A stretch of 64,000 nucleotides of DNA, taken from the NCBI GenBank assembly GCA_013289795.1, contig JABCZH010000001.1:1-64000 (forward strand), written 5' to 3'. This document shows positions 26,469 to 34,475 of this stretch, piece after piece. The stretch comes from Acidobacteriota bacterium. Its GTDB lineage: Bacteria; Acidobacteriota; Terriglobia; Terriglobales; Acidobacteriaceae. Below the pieces are notes generated by a model, which was not told where the DNA came from, ran no database searches, and saw nothing but the letters and a program-made list of their open reading frames with translations. Each line of letters begins with the position of its first letter. Positions within the stretch are counted from its first letter, which is position 1. The translations under genes and the position numbers were made by a program.

Positions 26469-26546
26469 GCCGCAGATCTTCGCTGATGAACGCAGATCAA
26501 CCCAATGAAAAAGAATTATGTGCGTTGATCCGCGTAGATCTGCGGC
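26469..26546. repeat. Inverted pair of ATCTGCG repeats (long hairpin)
   Basis: The left arm (26469-26500) is the reverse complement of the right arm (26521-26546). The right-hand 26 bases match with three mismatches. Each arm is a member of the MTCYGYG family with the ATCTGCG spelling and ends at GCGGC. The loop is about 20 A-rich bases. It sits just after the HU terminator and six bases before the stop of the convergent amidohydrolase gene, so it could act as a terminator-like or RNA-stabilising structure. Confidence 0.75.
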
Positions 26547-26551
26547 GGCAT

Positions 26552-27856
26552 TTACTTCCCGTACTCGTTCTTCACCACCACGCCGCCTTTCATAACGAAC
26601 TTCACCCGCTCAAGCGTAGTGACGTCTTGCAGCGGATCGCTGTCCACTGCCACAATGTCCGCCCACTTACCGGCTTCAAGCGCCCCAACCTTGCCAGACC
26701 AGCCCACCAGGTCCGCTGCGTTGACGGTTGCCGCCTGAATAGCCTGGAGTGGACTCAGCCCCACCTTCACCATCACTGCGAATTCATGCGCATTCATACC
26801 GTGAGGATAGACTCCCGCATCCGTTCCAAACGCCACCTTTACTCCGCCCGCGAATGCACGAGCAATGTTCTTGCGCGCAATCGGCAGGACTTCACGGGCT
26901 TTGCTTAGCATGTTGGCCGTCAGGTGCATGCGCTCGGCGTTGTCCACTACCCATTCGGCCACATAAAGGGTGGGCACCAGGTAGGTGCCGTTCTTCTTCA
27001 TCTCGGCAATGCCGGCGTCGTCAATGTAAGACCCGTGTTCGACCGAATCCACGCCTGCCTCCGACGCCCACAGAATTCCCTGCGCGCCGTGTGCATGCGC
27101 CGCCACTCTTCGCCCCAAGCGGTGTGCATCGGCCACAATGGCCCTCATCTCTTCGAGCGTGTACTGCGAAGCCTGCGGATCGTCGCCTTGCGAGAGCACT
27201 CCACCAGTGGCGCACACCTTTATGAGATCTGCCCCATACTTAATGTTCTCGCGTACCTTGTGCTGCACAGCTGCGATGCCATCGGCCACGCCGTCCCCGG
27301 TAGCGTGATACTCGAACGGCAGCAGGTTGTTATCGCAGTGGCCGCCGGTGATGCTTAGCGCAGGACCACTCACCAGCATGCGCGGTCCCGGAATTTCGCC
27401 TGCATTGATGGCATCGCGCAGGGCCACGTCGCTGAAGCCATCGGCACCCACGTTCCGTATGGTAGTGAAGCCCGCCTCCAACGTGGCCCGGGCATTACGC
27501 GCACCAATCAGCGCATGCCGCGGCACCGAAACTGCCAATCCAGGGTAGCCATGATTCTCGGGACCTTCGTCGAGGTGGGTGTGCGCGTCAATTAGCCCCG
27601 GCAGCACGGTGGCCTGCGGAAGCTCGATGATCTGATCACCGGCGGCGGTCTTGACTTCGGCGATCGGCCCCACGCTGACAATCTTCCCACCCTCGATCAC
27701 AATCGCCTGATTGACGAGCGTCTTCCCGCTTTTCGTGTCCAGCAAATGCCCAGCACGAACCACAACCCGCGGCGCGGACTGCTGTGCGAAAATCGTCGAA
27801 CACAAAATGCACAGCCCTCCGATCAAAAACCATACATTGACGTACGCTCTCTTCAT
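26552..27856 (-). CDS. Exported amidohydrolase, imidazolonepropionase-like
   Basis: A 434-residue metal-dependent hydrolase with a signal peptide (VNVWFLIGGLCILCSTIFAQ). Metal ligands appear in PGLIDAHTHLDEGPE, RRVAAHAHGAQG and VEHGSYIDD, with the catalytic Asp in FGTDAGVYPHG. The C-terminus has the usual GALEAGKWADIVAVDSDPL. Two adjacent ATGs exist; the second (27856) is better spaced from AAGGAG. It resembles the enzyme at 28.4 kb closely enough to suggest duplication; both probably cleave peptides or amides in the periplasm. Confidence 0.9.
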   Translation of the reverse strand: MKRAYVNVWFLIGGLCILCSTIFAQQSAPRVVVRAGHLLDTKSGKTLVNQAIVIEGGKIVSVGPIAEVKTAAGDQIIELPQATVLPGLIDAHTHLDEGPENHGYPGLAVSVPRHALIGARNARATLEAGFTTIRNVGADGFSDVALRDAINAGEIPGPRMLVSGPALSITGGHCDNNLLPFEYHATGDGVADGIAAVQHKVRENIKYGADLIKVCATGGVLSQGDDPQASQYTLEEMRAIVADAHRLGRRVAAHAHGAQGILWASEAGVDSVEHGSYIDDAGIAEMKKNGTYLVPTLYVAEWVVDNAERMHLTANMLSKAREVLPIARKNIARAFAGGVKVAFGTDAGVYPHGMNAHEFAVMVKVGLSPLQAIQAATVNAADLVGWSGKVGALEAGKWADIVAVDSDPLQDVTTLERVKFVMKGGVVVKNEYGK

Positions 27857-27873
27857 CATTTCTCCTTGGGGTT

Positions 27874-27920
27874 GTCTCCGCGTTCCCCAGCGCTCTTCTC
27901 AGCGCTCTCTGCGTTTCAGG
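27874..27920. repeat. Interspersed MTCYGYG-like repeat, degenerate CTCYGCG variant
   Basis: CTCCGCG, CCCAGCG, CTCAGCG and CTCTGCG units occur with irregular 10- to 15-bp spacing. The repeat overlaps the stop codon of the DoxX gene on the minus strand. Confidence 0.45.
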
Positions 27921-28392
27921 ATCTTAGCCGCCACCCATCCAGGCCCCACACTCTCCCCGCATCAGAAGCATAGAAGATCACAAACAGAAGCAGCATCGGC
28001 AGATGATCAAGTTCCGCCCCGAAGTAGCGCCACACCGGAACGTTGTGTCCAACCTCCCACCACGTTGCCAGTGTCATGCTCAACATGTGCAGCACGCCTA
28101 ACACCGACGCCGCCCGCACCCAAATCCCGAGCAACAGCGACACGCCGATGAACATCTCCACAGCCCCAACCGTATACCCCAGCAAAACCGCATGAGGCAA
28201 CACCACATGCGCCAGAATTGGCCGGTAGAAGCCGACTGCTGATCCTTCAATGTAACCGCGCAGATATTCCTGAAATCCGCCGTGGGAGAATCCTGGTCCG
28301 AAGAGTTTGTATTCGCCGAAGAGAATGAAGAAAACGGACGTCGCTATGCGCACTACCGAAATCGTCCTAGCTACAACTCGACCGTCAGGCAT
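27916..28392 (-). CDS. DoxX-family membrane protein
   Basis: A 158-residue protein with four predicted membrane helices. DoxX landmarks are the N-terminal RIATSVFFILFGEYKLFGPGF and the central GAVEMFIGVSLLLGIWVRAASVLGVL. DoxX proteins are quinone-linked or thiol-stress membrane proteins, and the exact role is unclear. Its ATG overlaps the TGA of the upstream amidohydrolase (TGATG), so the two are translationally coupled. That suggests a link between this membrane protein and the exported hydrolase. Confidence 0.85.
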   Translation of the reverse strand: MPDGRVVARTISVVRIATSVFFILFGEYKLFGPGFSHGGFQEYLRGYIEGSAVGFYRPILAHVVLPHAVLLGYTVGAVEMFIGVSLLLGIWVRAASVLGVLHMLSMTLATWWEVGHNVPVWRYFGAELDHLPMLLLFVIFYASDAGRVWGLDGWRLRS

Positions 28393-29723
28393 CAGGGGAT
28401 GACTTTACCACCGCTCTTAAAGACCTTTCCGCTTTTCATCACGAACTGCACATTTTCGAGGATCTTGACGTCGCGCACCGGATCGCCATCGACAGCAACT
28501 ATGTCGGCCAGCGCCCCCGCCGTGATCGCACCGATCTGCCCTTGCATCCCCAGCATCTCTGCCGGACGCGAGGTCGCGCTCTTGATGGCGTCCATCGGCG
28601 ACATCCCAAGGCGAACCATTTGCGAGAATTCCTGCGCAATCGACTCGCTCCAGGGAATGCCTCCCATGTCGGTGCCGAAGACAATCTTCACTCCTGCATG
28701 CAGCGCTTTGGGAAACGACACTTCGTGCACCGCCGCACGCTTGCGGTCCCGCTGCCCCGCAGCCGTGTCGGCCGGACCCCAATCGGTGTAGTACACGCCG
28801 ATGGTCGGGCAGTACCACGTGCCCTGCTTGAGCATTTGCGCGATGGCAGCATCATCCAGGTCAAGTCCGTGCTCAATCGAATCACAACCGCCGTCCAACG
28901 CGCGGTGCAGGCCGATTCCGCCATACGCATGGCACGCGACTTTCTTGCCCCAACCGTGGGTTTCATCCACGACAGCCTTCAGTTCCTCAACTGTCAGCGT
29001 GGGCTGTGAAACCAGTTCGCCGTCCTTTCCCAGCCACGACCGGTGCGTCATGTAGACTTTGATCCAGTCCGCTCCGTGATCCAGTTGCTCCCGCGCCGCT
29101 TTACGCGCCTCGACCGGCCCATCGACGATCTGCGCCCCTTTCGGCATCGTGAGTTCCGGCGCATAATCCTCCAGCATGTATCCACCCGTCGTCGAAATCG
29201 CACGCGTCGCCACAAACAGCCTCGGCCCCGGAGAGTAACCCTCCTCAATGGCCATTTTGATGCCGATGTCACCGTAGCCAGCACCCTCGGTCTCCACGTC
29301 ACGCAAGGTCGTGAAGCCTTGTTCCAGCGCACGGCGCGCAACCACAGCCGCCCGGACCGCCCGATATGCCAGCGGGTATTTCAAGATGTTCGCGTCATAT
29401 CCGCCCCGTGCCGGATCTTCTCCTTGCAGAAAAATGTGGGTATGCGAATCGATTAATCCGGGCAGTACTGTTGCATGAGAAAGGTCGATGACCTCGGCGT
29501 TGGCGGGAATCTTTGCCGTGGCGCTGTCCGAAATGCTCTCAATCCGGTCACCGCGAATCACAATTACCTGATCGCGACGAGGCGAGTCGGACTTTCCGTC
29601 AATCAGCACTCCTGCCCGGATCACCGTGAACGAATGCAACGCGGGCGCGCTACTGTTCTGTTGCGCCAGAAGTGGAATCACCAATGCGACCAAGAGGAAC
29701 AATGTCCGTACGCAAGCTTTCAT
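28392..29723 (-). CDS. Exported amidohydrolase, imidazolonepropionase-like
   Basis: A 443-residue enzyme with a signal peptide (MKACVRTLFLLVALVIPLLAQ). The ATG at 29723 has GGAGGG four bases upstream, while the longer reading is less well supported. Key motifs are PGLIDSHTHIFLQGEDPARGGYD, KKVACHAYGGIG, SIEHGLDLDD and the catalytic VFGTDMGGIPWSE. It is the first gene of a coupled pair with the DoxX protein. Likely substrate: a peptide or amide in the periplasm, as in the related Xaa-Pro dipeptidase-type amidohydrolases. Confidence 0.9.
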   Translation of the reverse strand: MKACVRTLFLLVALVIPLLAQQNSSAPALHSFTVIRAGVLIDGKSDSPRRDQVIVIRGDRIESISDSATAKIPANAEVIDLSHATVLPGLIDSHTHIFLQGEDPARGGYDANILKYPLAYRAVRAAVVARRALEQGFTTLRDVETEGAGYGDIGIKMAIEEGYSPGPRLFVATRAISTTGGYMLEDYAPELTMPKGAQIVDGPVEARKAAREQLDHGADWIKVYMTHRSWLGKDGELVSQPTLTVEELKAVVDETHGWGKKVACHAYGGIGLHRALDGGCDSIEHGLDLDDAAIAQMLKQGTWYCPTIGVYYTDWGPADTAAGQRDRKRAAVHEVSFPKALHAGVKIVFGTDMGGIPWSESIAQEFSQMVRLGMSPMDAIKSATSRPAEMLGMQGQIGAITAGALADIVAVDGDPVRDVKILENVQFVMKSGKVFKSGGKVIP

Positions 29724-29754
29724 CTCGCCCTCCACGCCTCGAAAACCTCTCCTG

Positions 29755-30144
29755 CTAGCTTCCGATCACTGCGTCCGCCTCAATCTCTACCAGCATCTCT
29801 GGAGAAATCAACTTACTCACTTCCACCATCGAAGTCGCCGGCCGGATGTCACGAAAGAACTCCCCGTGCGCTTTGCCGATCTTCTCCCAATCCGCAATGT
29901 TGGTCACGAACATCCGGGTCCGCACCACATCTTTCATGGTGGCCCCGGCTTTCTGCAGGGCCGCTTCAATGTTCTTCAGAGTCTGGATCGCCTGGGCGTA
30001 GCTGTCGCCGACACCCACGATCTTGCCGTCAGCGCCGGTCGCTGTCGTCCCCGCCACGTAAACGTTGTTGTCAATCCTGACCGCGCGCGAGTATCCCACA
30101 ACCGGCTCCCATGTCGTACCGCTCGATATGTTCTTCCGTTCCAA
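29755..30144 (-). CDS. RidA-family protein
   Basis: A 129-residue protein of the RidA/YjgF family, which hydrolyses reactive enamine/imine intermediates. The start is a TTG ([21 protein letters not shown]) because the frame is closed just upstream and GGAGGG lies at a suitable distance. The substrate-binding Arg is in [12 protein letters not shown], and the C-terminal motif [20 protein letters not shown] is typical. It follows the amidohydrolase gene on the same strand with 31 bases between, so it may belong to that transcript upstream. Confidence 0.92.
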   Translation of the reverse strand: MERKNISSGTTWEPVVGYSRAVRIDNNVYVAGTTATGADGKIVGVGDSYAQAIQTLKNIEAALQKAGATMKDVVRTRMFVTNIADWEKIGKAHGEFFRDIRPATSMVEVSKLISPEMLVEIEADAVIGS

Positions 30145-30394
30145 AATTCATGTCCCTCCGTGGCCGATATTGTACTGGACGGCCACGCCCGAAATTGGCA
30201 GCCGATCACACTGACTGCCAACAGAAAGTCGGTAAAACCTTTGCACATAGTCACACCTTCTAATCATGTAGCACGAACGTGGGGTGCCGAAACACAGAAG
30301 TCACTTGCGTTCGCGGTTAAGGTGAGTTATGTATCACTCAATGTTAGCGGCGTCTCCCTGCGCCGCCAGCGGGTTTTACGGAGGTGAGCCCCGC

Positions 30395-30949
30395 ATGATT
30401 CCCGAATCGCATCCCTTGCAGAAGCTCTTCATTGAACTCGTCGGACGCCACTATGCCGAGGAAATCGGCATTCGCGATCCTCAAATCGTCAACTATGTCG
30501 CTCATTTACTGGCGGAGTTCTGTGAGGTCGAACAGCTACTCAAGATTCGCAGCGCCACGGCTGCGCGGCCGCTGACCGACGTTGGCGAGATGCTGCTCGA
30601 AGCCGATCCCGTATTCGGGCCAGCGCCTTCATTCGACCGCGAACGCCAGGTTCGCAAACACGTCGGCGACTACACGCTGTTCTTCACCGGCATGTTCCCG
30701 GAGAGCATTAACCAATTTCGCTTGCGCCGCAACCGTCTGGAGAATTTTGTGGATTGGATGAAAGCCGGCAAAGAGAGCTATTACATCGTCTCCAAGTTCG
30801 ATTGCTTCGAATACACCAAGGTCGCGCCGCTCTTCGCCAGCCTCTCCAGCCATTTCGAGCAGTGTGTCTACGGGCTGAACCGGGTGAAGAACGATCTGCA
30901 GGAGATGCAGCACCCCATAGTGCGCCGGGTAAATGAAATCGTGATGTAG
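30395..30949 (+). CDS. Conserved-looking soluble protein of unknown function
   Basis: A 184-residue protein starting MIPESHPLQKLFIELVGRHY with an excellent SD (GGAGGTGAG) before the ATG at 30395. It is acidic, helical and free of signal or membrane segments. The stretches VNYVAHLLAEFCEVEQLLKIR, HVGDYTLFFTGMFPESINQFRLRRN and KESYYIVSKFDCFEYTKVAPLF look conserved. I recognise no family or catalytic motif. It stands alone between divergent and convergent neighbours. Confidence 0.75.
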   Translation: MIPESHPLQKLFIELVGRHYAEEIGIRDPQIVNYVAHLLAEFCEVEQLLKIRSATAARPLTDVGEMLLEADPVFGPAPSFDRERQVRKHVGDYTLFFTGMFPESINQFRLRRNRLENFVDWMKAGKESYYIVSKFDCFEYTKVAPLFASLSSHFEQCVYGLNRVKNDLQEMQHPIVRRVNEIVM

Positions 30950-30953
30950 CCCC

Positions 30954-31859
30954 TCACCGCAGACTCGGCGAATATCCCTTGAACTCAAATTGCAGCAGCA
31001 TCCCCGGCGAAAGCTCGACGATCTTTTCGATGTCAACGCTCACCAGCCGCCGTGCGCCACGGAACTCCGCGATCTGCGGGCCTTCCCAGATGATGCTCGC
31101 CGCCCCGGTAATCTGCAGCGTCGCTCCCGACCTGAAGTCCGGAAAAAGCAATCCCGCCCGCGGATAGGAAGTAATGTTGCCCAGCGAATTGAACATGTTG
31201 TTGCCGGCGTAGTCAGGAAACACGAAACGCTTCTCGTTCTCCACCCGCACAAACCCCGGCTTGCCTCCGCGATGGGACGCGTCCACTCCCGACTCTGGAT
31301 GCGCGGTCGCTAGAAAGAACGTATCTGCATTCTCCAGCCATCGGCGCAACCTCTCGTCCAGAAGTTCTGTCTGGCAGGTCCGGCTGGATTCGGCCTCGCG
31401 CTCCCCATGCACCTCGCGCGCCTGGATGTACTGCGGACAGTTCCCATAAACCTGATTCAAACTCACTCGGATGCGCCCGTCGGTATCGATCTGACCTTCT
31501 CCGTTCAAACGCACACGATGCCGTAGCGCAAGATTGATGACCAGCACTCCAGCCGGCCCTGGCTTTGCCAAATTCGCGATCAAAGGATCGTCCTGATTTA
31601 CGTATCCTCCAATCTCAAGCGTGTGCTCATCCAGAACCCGCAGAAACCCGGGCTGGCCGGAACGCAGCGAGGCCCACGGCCGCCCTTTCCCATCTAAGGT
31701 GGCAACCGCCGCAAGTTGCTGGGCAGCGAGAAAATGCTGTACCCCCGCAGCCATCGCCGGACGATACATCTCATGCGCACCCAAACCATCAGCACCCACT
31801 CCCACCCGCGTCTGAACCGCCAGTTCACCTTCGTGATATCTAAGATGGTCCATCATCAT
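30954..31859 (-). CDS. Pyridoxamine 5'-phosphate oxidase-like FMN-binding protein
   Basis: A 301-residue split-barrel flavin protein. Two PNPOx-like halves are visible: LAAVATLDGKGRPWASLRSGQPGFLRVLDEHTLEIGG near residue 50, and ADTFFLATAHPESGVDASHRGGKPGFVRVENEKRFVFPDYAGNNMFNSLGN in the second half. The start is one of three consecutive ATGs that overlap the stop of rsmD, a sign of coupling. Such proteins are usually oxidoreductases of unknown substrate. Confidence 0.82.
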   Translation of the reverse strand: MMMDHLRYHEGELAVQTRVGVGADGLGAHEMYRPAMAAGVQHFLAAQQLAAVATLDGKGRPWASLRSGQPGFLRVLDEHTLEIGGYVNQDDPLIANLAKPGPAGVLVINLALRHRVRLNGEGQIDTDGRIRVSLNQVYGNCPQYIQAREVHGEREAESSRTCQTELLDERLRRWLENADTFFLATAHPESGVDASHRGGKPGFVRVENEKRFVFPDYAGNNMFNSLGNITSYPRAGLLFPDFRSGATLQITGAASIIWEGPQIAEFRGARRLVSVDIEKIVELSPGMLLQFEFKGYSPSLR

Positions 31860-32422
31860 CCCCTGCGATAGAAACTCAAAGCCGCGTCTCCCTGCTTAAG
31901 CAGCCGGTATCGTTGTAAAGACGCAACCTGCTCGCCGGGATCGACTTTCTTTTGATGCTCGACCATCACAATAGTCTCGGGCAGCAGGAACGCCGAACTT
32001 GCAAGCGTGGTAAGAGCTTGCGCGTAAGCCGCTTCCATGACATACGGCGGATCCATGAATACAAAGTTGGTCTGTATCCCGCTCTTGCCCCACGCCTGTA
32101 ACGCCCGGATGGCGTCTTGCCTAAGAACCTGGAATGCGCTTGTTATCCCGAGTGTCAGCAGATTCTTACGAATCAGCTCAGCGGCATCCGACGCCGCTTC
32201 CACGAAGTAAACCATTCCCGCGCCCCGGCTCAGCGCCTCGATCCCCACAGCGCCAGTCCCTGCGTAAAGATCGATCCAAACTGTTCCCTCCAGCGCCGCG
32301 GGATTGCCCGCGGTGAGGATATCGAAAAGCGTCTCCCGCAGCCGGTCACTGGTTGGACGCAACTCCATCCCAGGTAGTGACTGTAGCCTTCGGCTGCGAT
32401 ATTTCCCTGCGATCACTCTCAT
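31856..32422 (-). CDS. rsmD: 16S rRNA (guanine(966)-N2)-methyltransferase
   Basis: A 188-residue SAM-dependent methyltransferase that modifies G966 in the 30S subunit. It has the RsmD start MRVIAGKYRSRRL, the SAM loop DLYAGTGAVGIEALSRGA, and the N2-guanine catalytic motif DPPY in FVFMDPPYVMEAA. The length and order of motifs match the family. The next gene (PNPOx-like) overlaps its stop. Confidence 0.94.
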   Translation of the reverse strand: MRVIAGKYRSRRLQSLPGMELRPTSDRLRETLFDILTAGNPAALEGTVWIDLYAGTGAVGIEALSRGAGMVYFVEAASDAAELIRKNLLTLGITSAFQVLRQDAIRALQAWGKSGIQTNFVFMDPPYVMEAAYAQALTTLASSAFLLPETIVMVEHQKKVDPGEQVASLQRYRLLKQGDAALSFYRRG

Positions 32423-32529
32423 AGTTCTTGGCCAAACCAGCAGCCTTGTACTTCCGACTGGGCAAGCGGCATCCCGCGTCGCGCCCCGGTGTCTAAAACT
32501 ATATAGAATGGAAGGGCAGGGGTTTGCGA

Positions 32530-33654
32530 ATGAGAAATTGGTCCATTCCGGCGGGTCGGGTCTTCGGAGTCGAACTCCGCATCCATCTGACCTTTTTCTT
32601 TCTACTGCTGTTCGTGTGGCTGACTGAGTCGGCGTCGCATGGGCCCGCCAGCGCGGGCCGTGGCTTGGCGCTTGTGGGAATTGTCTTCGCCTCCGTCTTG
32701 CTGCACGAACTAGGACACGCCCTCGTAGCGACCCACGCCGGGGTTCCTGCCAAGGCCATCATCCTGCTTCCCATCGGCGGAATCACTCTCCTCGATGAAA
32801 CTCAGCAACCGGTCGAGCCCGGTGTCCTGACCTGGAAGCGCGATGTTCGCATCGCCATTGCCGGCCCGGTAGTGAATCTCGCAATTGCTTTTGCCGCCGC
32901 CAGCATTCTGCTGGCTGTCGCCCCCGAGATCCACCTCTGGACGAAACCGTGGGACCTGCAATCCGGCAATCTGCCGCGGGCCCTCGTCTGGTCCAACCTG
33001 TGGCTGGGCCTGTTCAATCTGTTGCCCGCCTATCCTCTGGATGGCGGAAAGATTCTACGCGCGCTTTTCAGCCGCCGCATGGATTCCGTCCGCGCCACCC
33101 GCCGGGCCATCGCCATCGGCCAGGCCTTTGCCACCCTGTTCATGCTGACCGGCATGTTGTGGAACATCTGGCTGACCATGATCGGCTTCTTCCTGTTCAT
33201 CGCAGCGCAACTGGAAGAGCGCTCCGCGGTATTTCAGTCGGTGCTCGAAACGGTGCGCCTGGAAGACATCATGTTGACCGATTTCGCCACCCTCTCGCCG
33301 GCCGACACTCTGGAAGACGCGCTCGATAAGGCTGTCCACTCCTTGCAGGATGATTTTCCCGTCATCCGCGGCAGTGACATGGTGGGGGTGATCTCCAAGC
33401 AGCGGATCCTCCAAGCCCTGCGCGCCGAAGGCAACGGCTACGTGCAGGCGGTCATGAACCGCCTGTTCGAAGTGGCCCAAAAGAACGAATCGCTGGCGTC
33501 GGCTTTCCGGAAACTCACCGCTCGCAATCTGAGCATCATTCCGGTAGTTGAAGATCAGCGGCTGGTGGGCATCGTGACCCTGCAAAACCTGATGCACTCC
33601 ATGGCTTTGCTGGCCGAGAGCCGCAAACTCCGCAAAGCCGCACTGAACTCCTAG
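32530..33654 (+). CDS. Site-2 protease (M50) with C-terminal CBS domains
   Basis: A 374-residue polytopic membrane metalloprotease. The zinc motif HELGH is in SVLLHELGHALVATH near residue 59, and the third ligand region appears as NLLPAYPLDGGKILRAL. Two CBS domains follow from residue about 240 (ILTDF-like ATLSPADTL...GVISKQRILQAL, then LSIIPVVEDQRLVGIVTLQNL). They probably tune activity by binding a nucleotide. The class cleaves membrane-embedded substrates such as anti-sigma factors. I chose the ATG at 32530 over the TTG two codons upstream. Confidence 0.93.
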   Translation: MRNWSIPAGRVFGVELRIHLTFFFLLLFVWLTESASHGPASAGRGLALVGIVFASVLLHELGHALVATHAGVPAKAIILLPIGGITLLDETQQPVEPGVLTWKRDVRIAIAGPVVNLAIAFAAASILLAVAPEIHLWTKPWDLQSGNLPRALVWSNLWLGLFNLLPAYPLDGGKILRALFSRRMDSVRATRRAIAIGQAFATLFMLTGMLWNIWLTMIGFFLFIAAQLEERSAVFQSVLETVRLEDIMLTDFATLSPADTLEDALDKAVHSLQDDFPVIRGSDMVGVISKQRILQALRAEGNGYVQAVMNRLFEVAQKNESLASAFRKLTARNLSIIPVVEDQRLVGIVTLQNLMHSMALLAESRKLRKAALNS

Positions 33655-33668
33655 GTCTTGTTTTTCAG

Positions 33669-33736
33669 ATCCGTGTTGATGTGCAAATCCGTGGCCCGGG
33701 TTTCCTCTGTGCGCTTCTGTGTCCCCTGTGGTTAAG
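33669..33736. repeat. Two adjacent MTCYGYG repeats (ATCCGTG then CTCTGTG variants)
   Basis: The first copy (33669-33695) has ATCCGTG, a truncated ATGTG and ATCCGTGGC. The second (33704-33736) has CTCTGTG, TTCTGTG and CCCTGTGG followed by TTAAG. They lie side by side in the same orientation between two convergent genes, showing that the variants belong together. Confidence 0.7.
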
Positions 33737-33751
33737 TCCTTCCTGGCTCTA

Positions 33752-34417
33752 CTAAAACCTGAACACAATCCCAACCGACGGCTCGGCCATGTGTTGTCTG
33801 CCACCGGTAAAGAAGCTCACCGTGCTACCGGAATTCGCATCGATTTTGAAGTCGGGCGCTTTGTAGAGAAAGCCGCGGTATTGCAGTCGCAGTGAAAGTC
33901 TTGAAAACTTCGGCAGCCGGTAATCCACTCCCAGCCCGTACAGAAACGCCAGCTCAGTTTGCTTGGCCGCTCCCAGGTTGACCTGCACCCGATCGGGCAC
34001 ATTGTCCGGCAGATTGGGGAAAAAGTCCCAGGTGCTGCTGGGACCAAAAATCAACACTCCACCGCCCGCCAGGATAAAAGGTTCAAACTTGCCGTTGGGG
34101 AACGGACTGAAGACATACGCCCCGCTGACCTCCGAGATCGAGTTCAGAACGTGGAAGTTGCCGCCAGCCAGGTAGGTCTGCGAATTTCTTGTCCGCCCGT
34201 AATTGAATATCAAAGAGTGCTTAGCTTTGAGGTTGTAGCGAAAAGTGCCAAAGATGACCGGGCCCGCCGTAGCGTTTTGCGTAACCGCGTTCCCGCTGGC
34301 CGTGTTGGTAAACACCTCGCCGCCGTTAATGCTGGCGTCGAACCGCCCATCTTGACCAAGGGCACTTGAAGTTAGAAAAAACATCACTGTCAACGCAATC
34401 CCTGCTCGCTTGAGCAT
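33752..34417 (-). CDS. Outer-membrane beta-barrel protein
   Basis: A 221-residue protein starting MLKRAGIALTVMFFLTSSALGQ (signal peptide) with GAGGAG before the ATG. The mature part has about eight amphipathic strands and ends in phenylalanine after GIVFRF, the usual C-terminal signal for barrel insertion. It resembles OmpA-like or OmpW-like barrels without a periplasmic domain. Function unknown. Confidence 0.8.
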   Translation of the reverse strand: MLKRAGIALTVMFFLTSSALGQDGRFDASINGGEVFTNTASGNAVTQNATAGPVIFGTFRYNLKAKHSLIFNYGRTRNSQTYLAGGNFHVLNSISEVSGAYVFSPFPNGKFEPFILAGGGVLIFGPSSTWDFFPNLPDNVPDRVQVNLGAAKQTELAFLYGLGVDYRLPKFSRLSLRLQYRGFLYKAPDFKIDANSGSTVSFFTGGRQHMAEPSVGIVFRF

Positions 34418-34475
34418 CCGTTCTCCTCTTTTCATGTTTGATGCAGAATTGTGCCACACAACCCGCCACGTCGGG

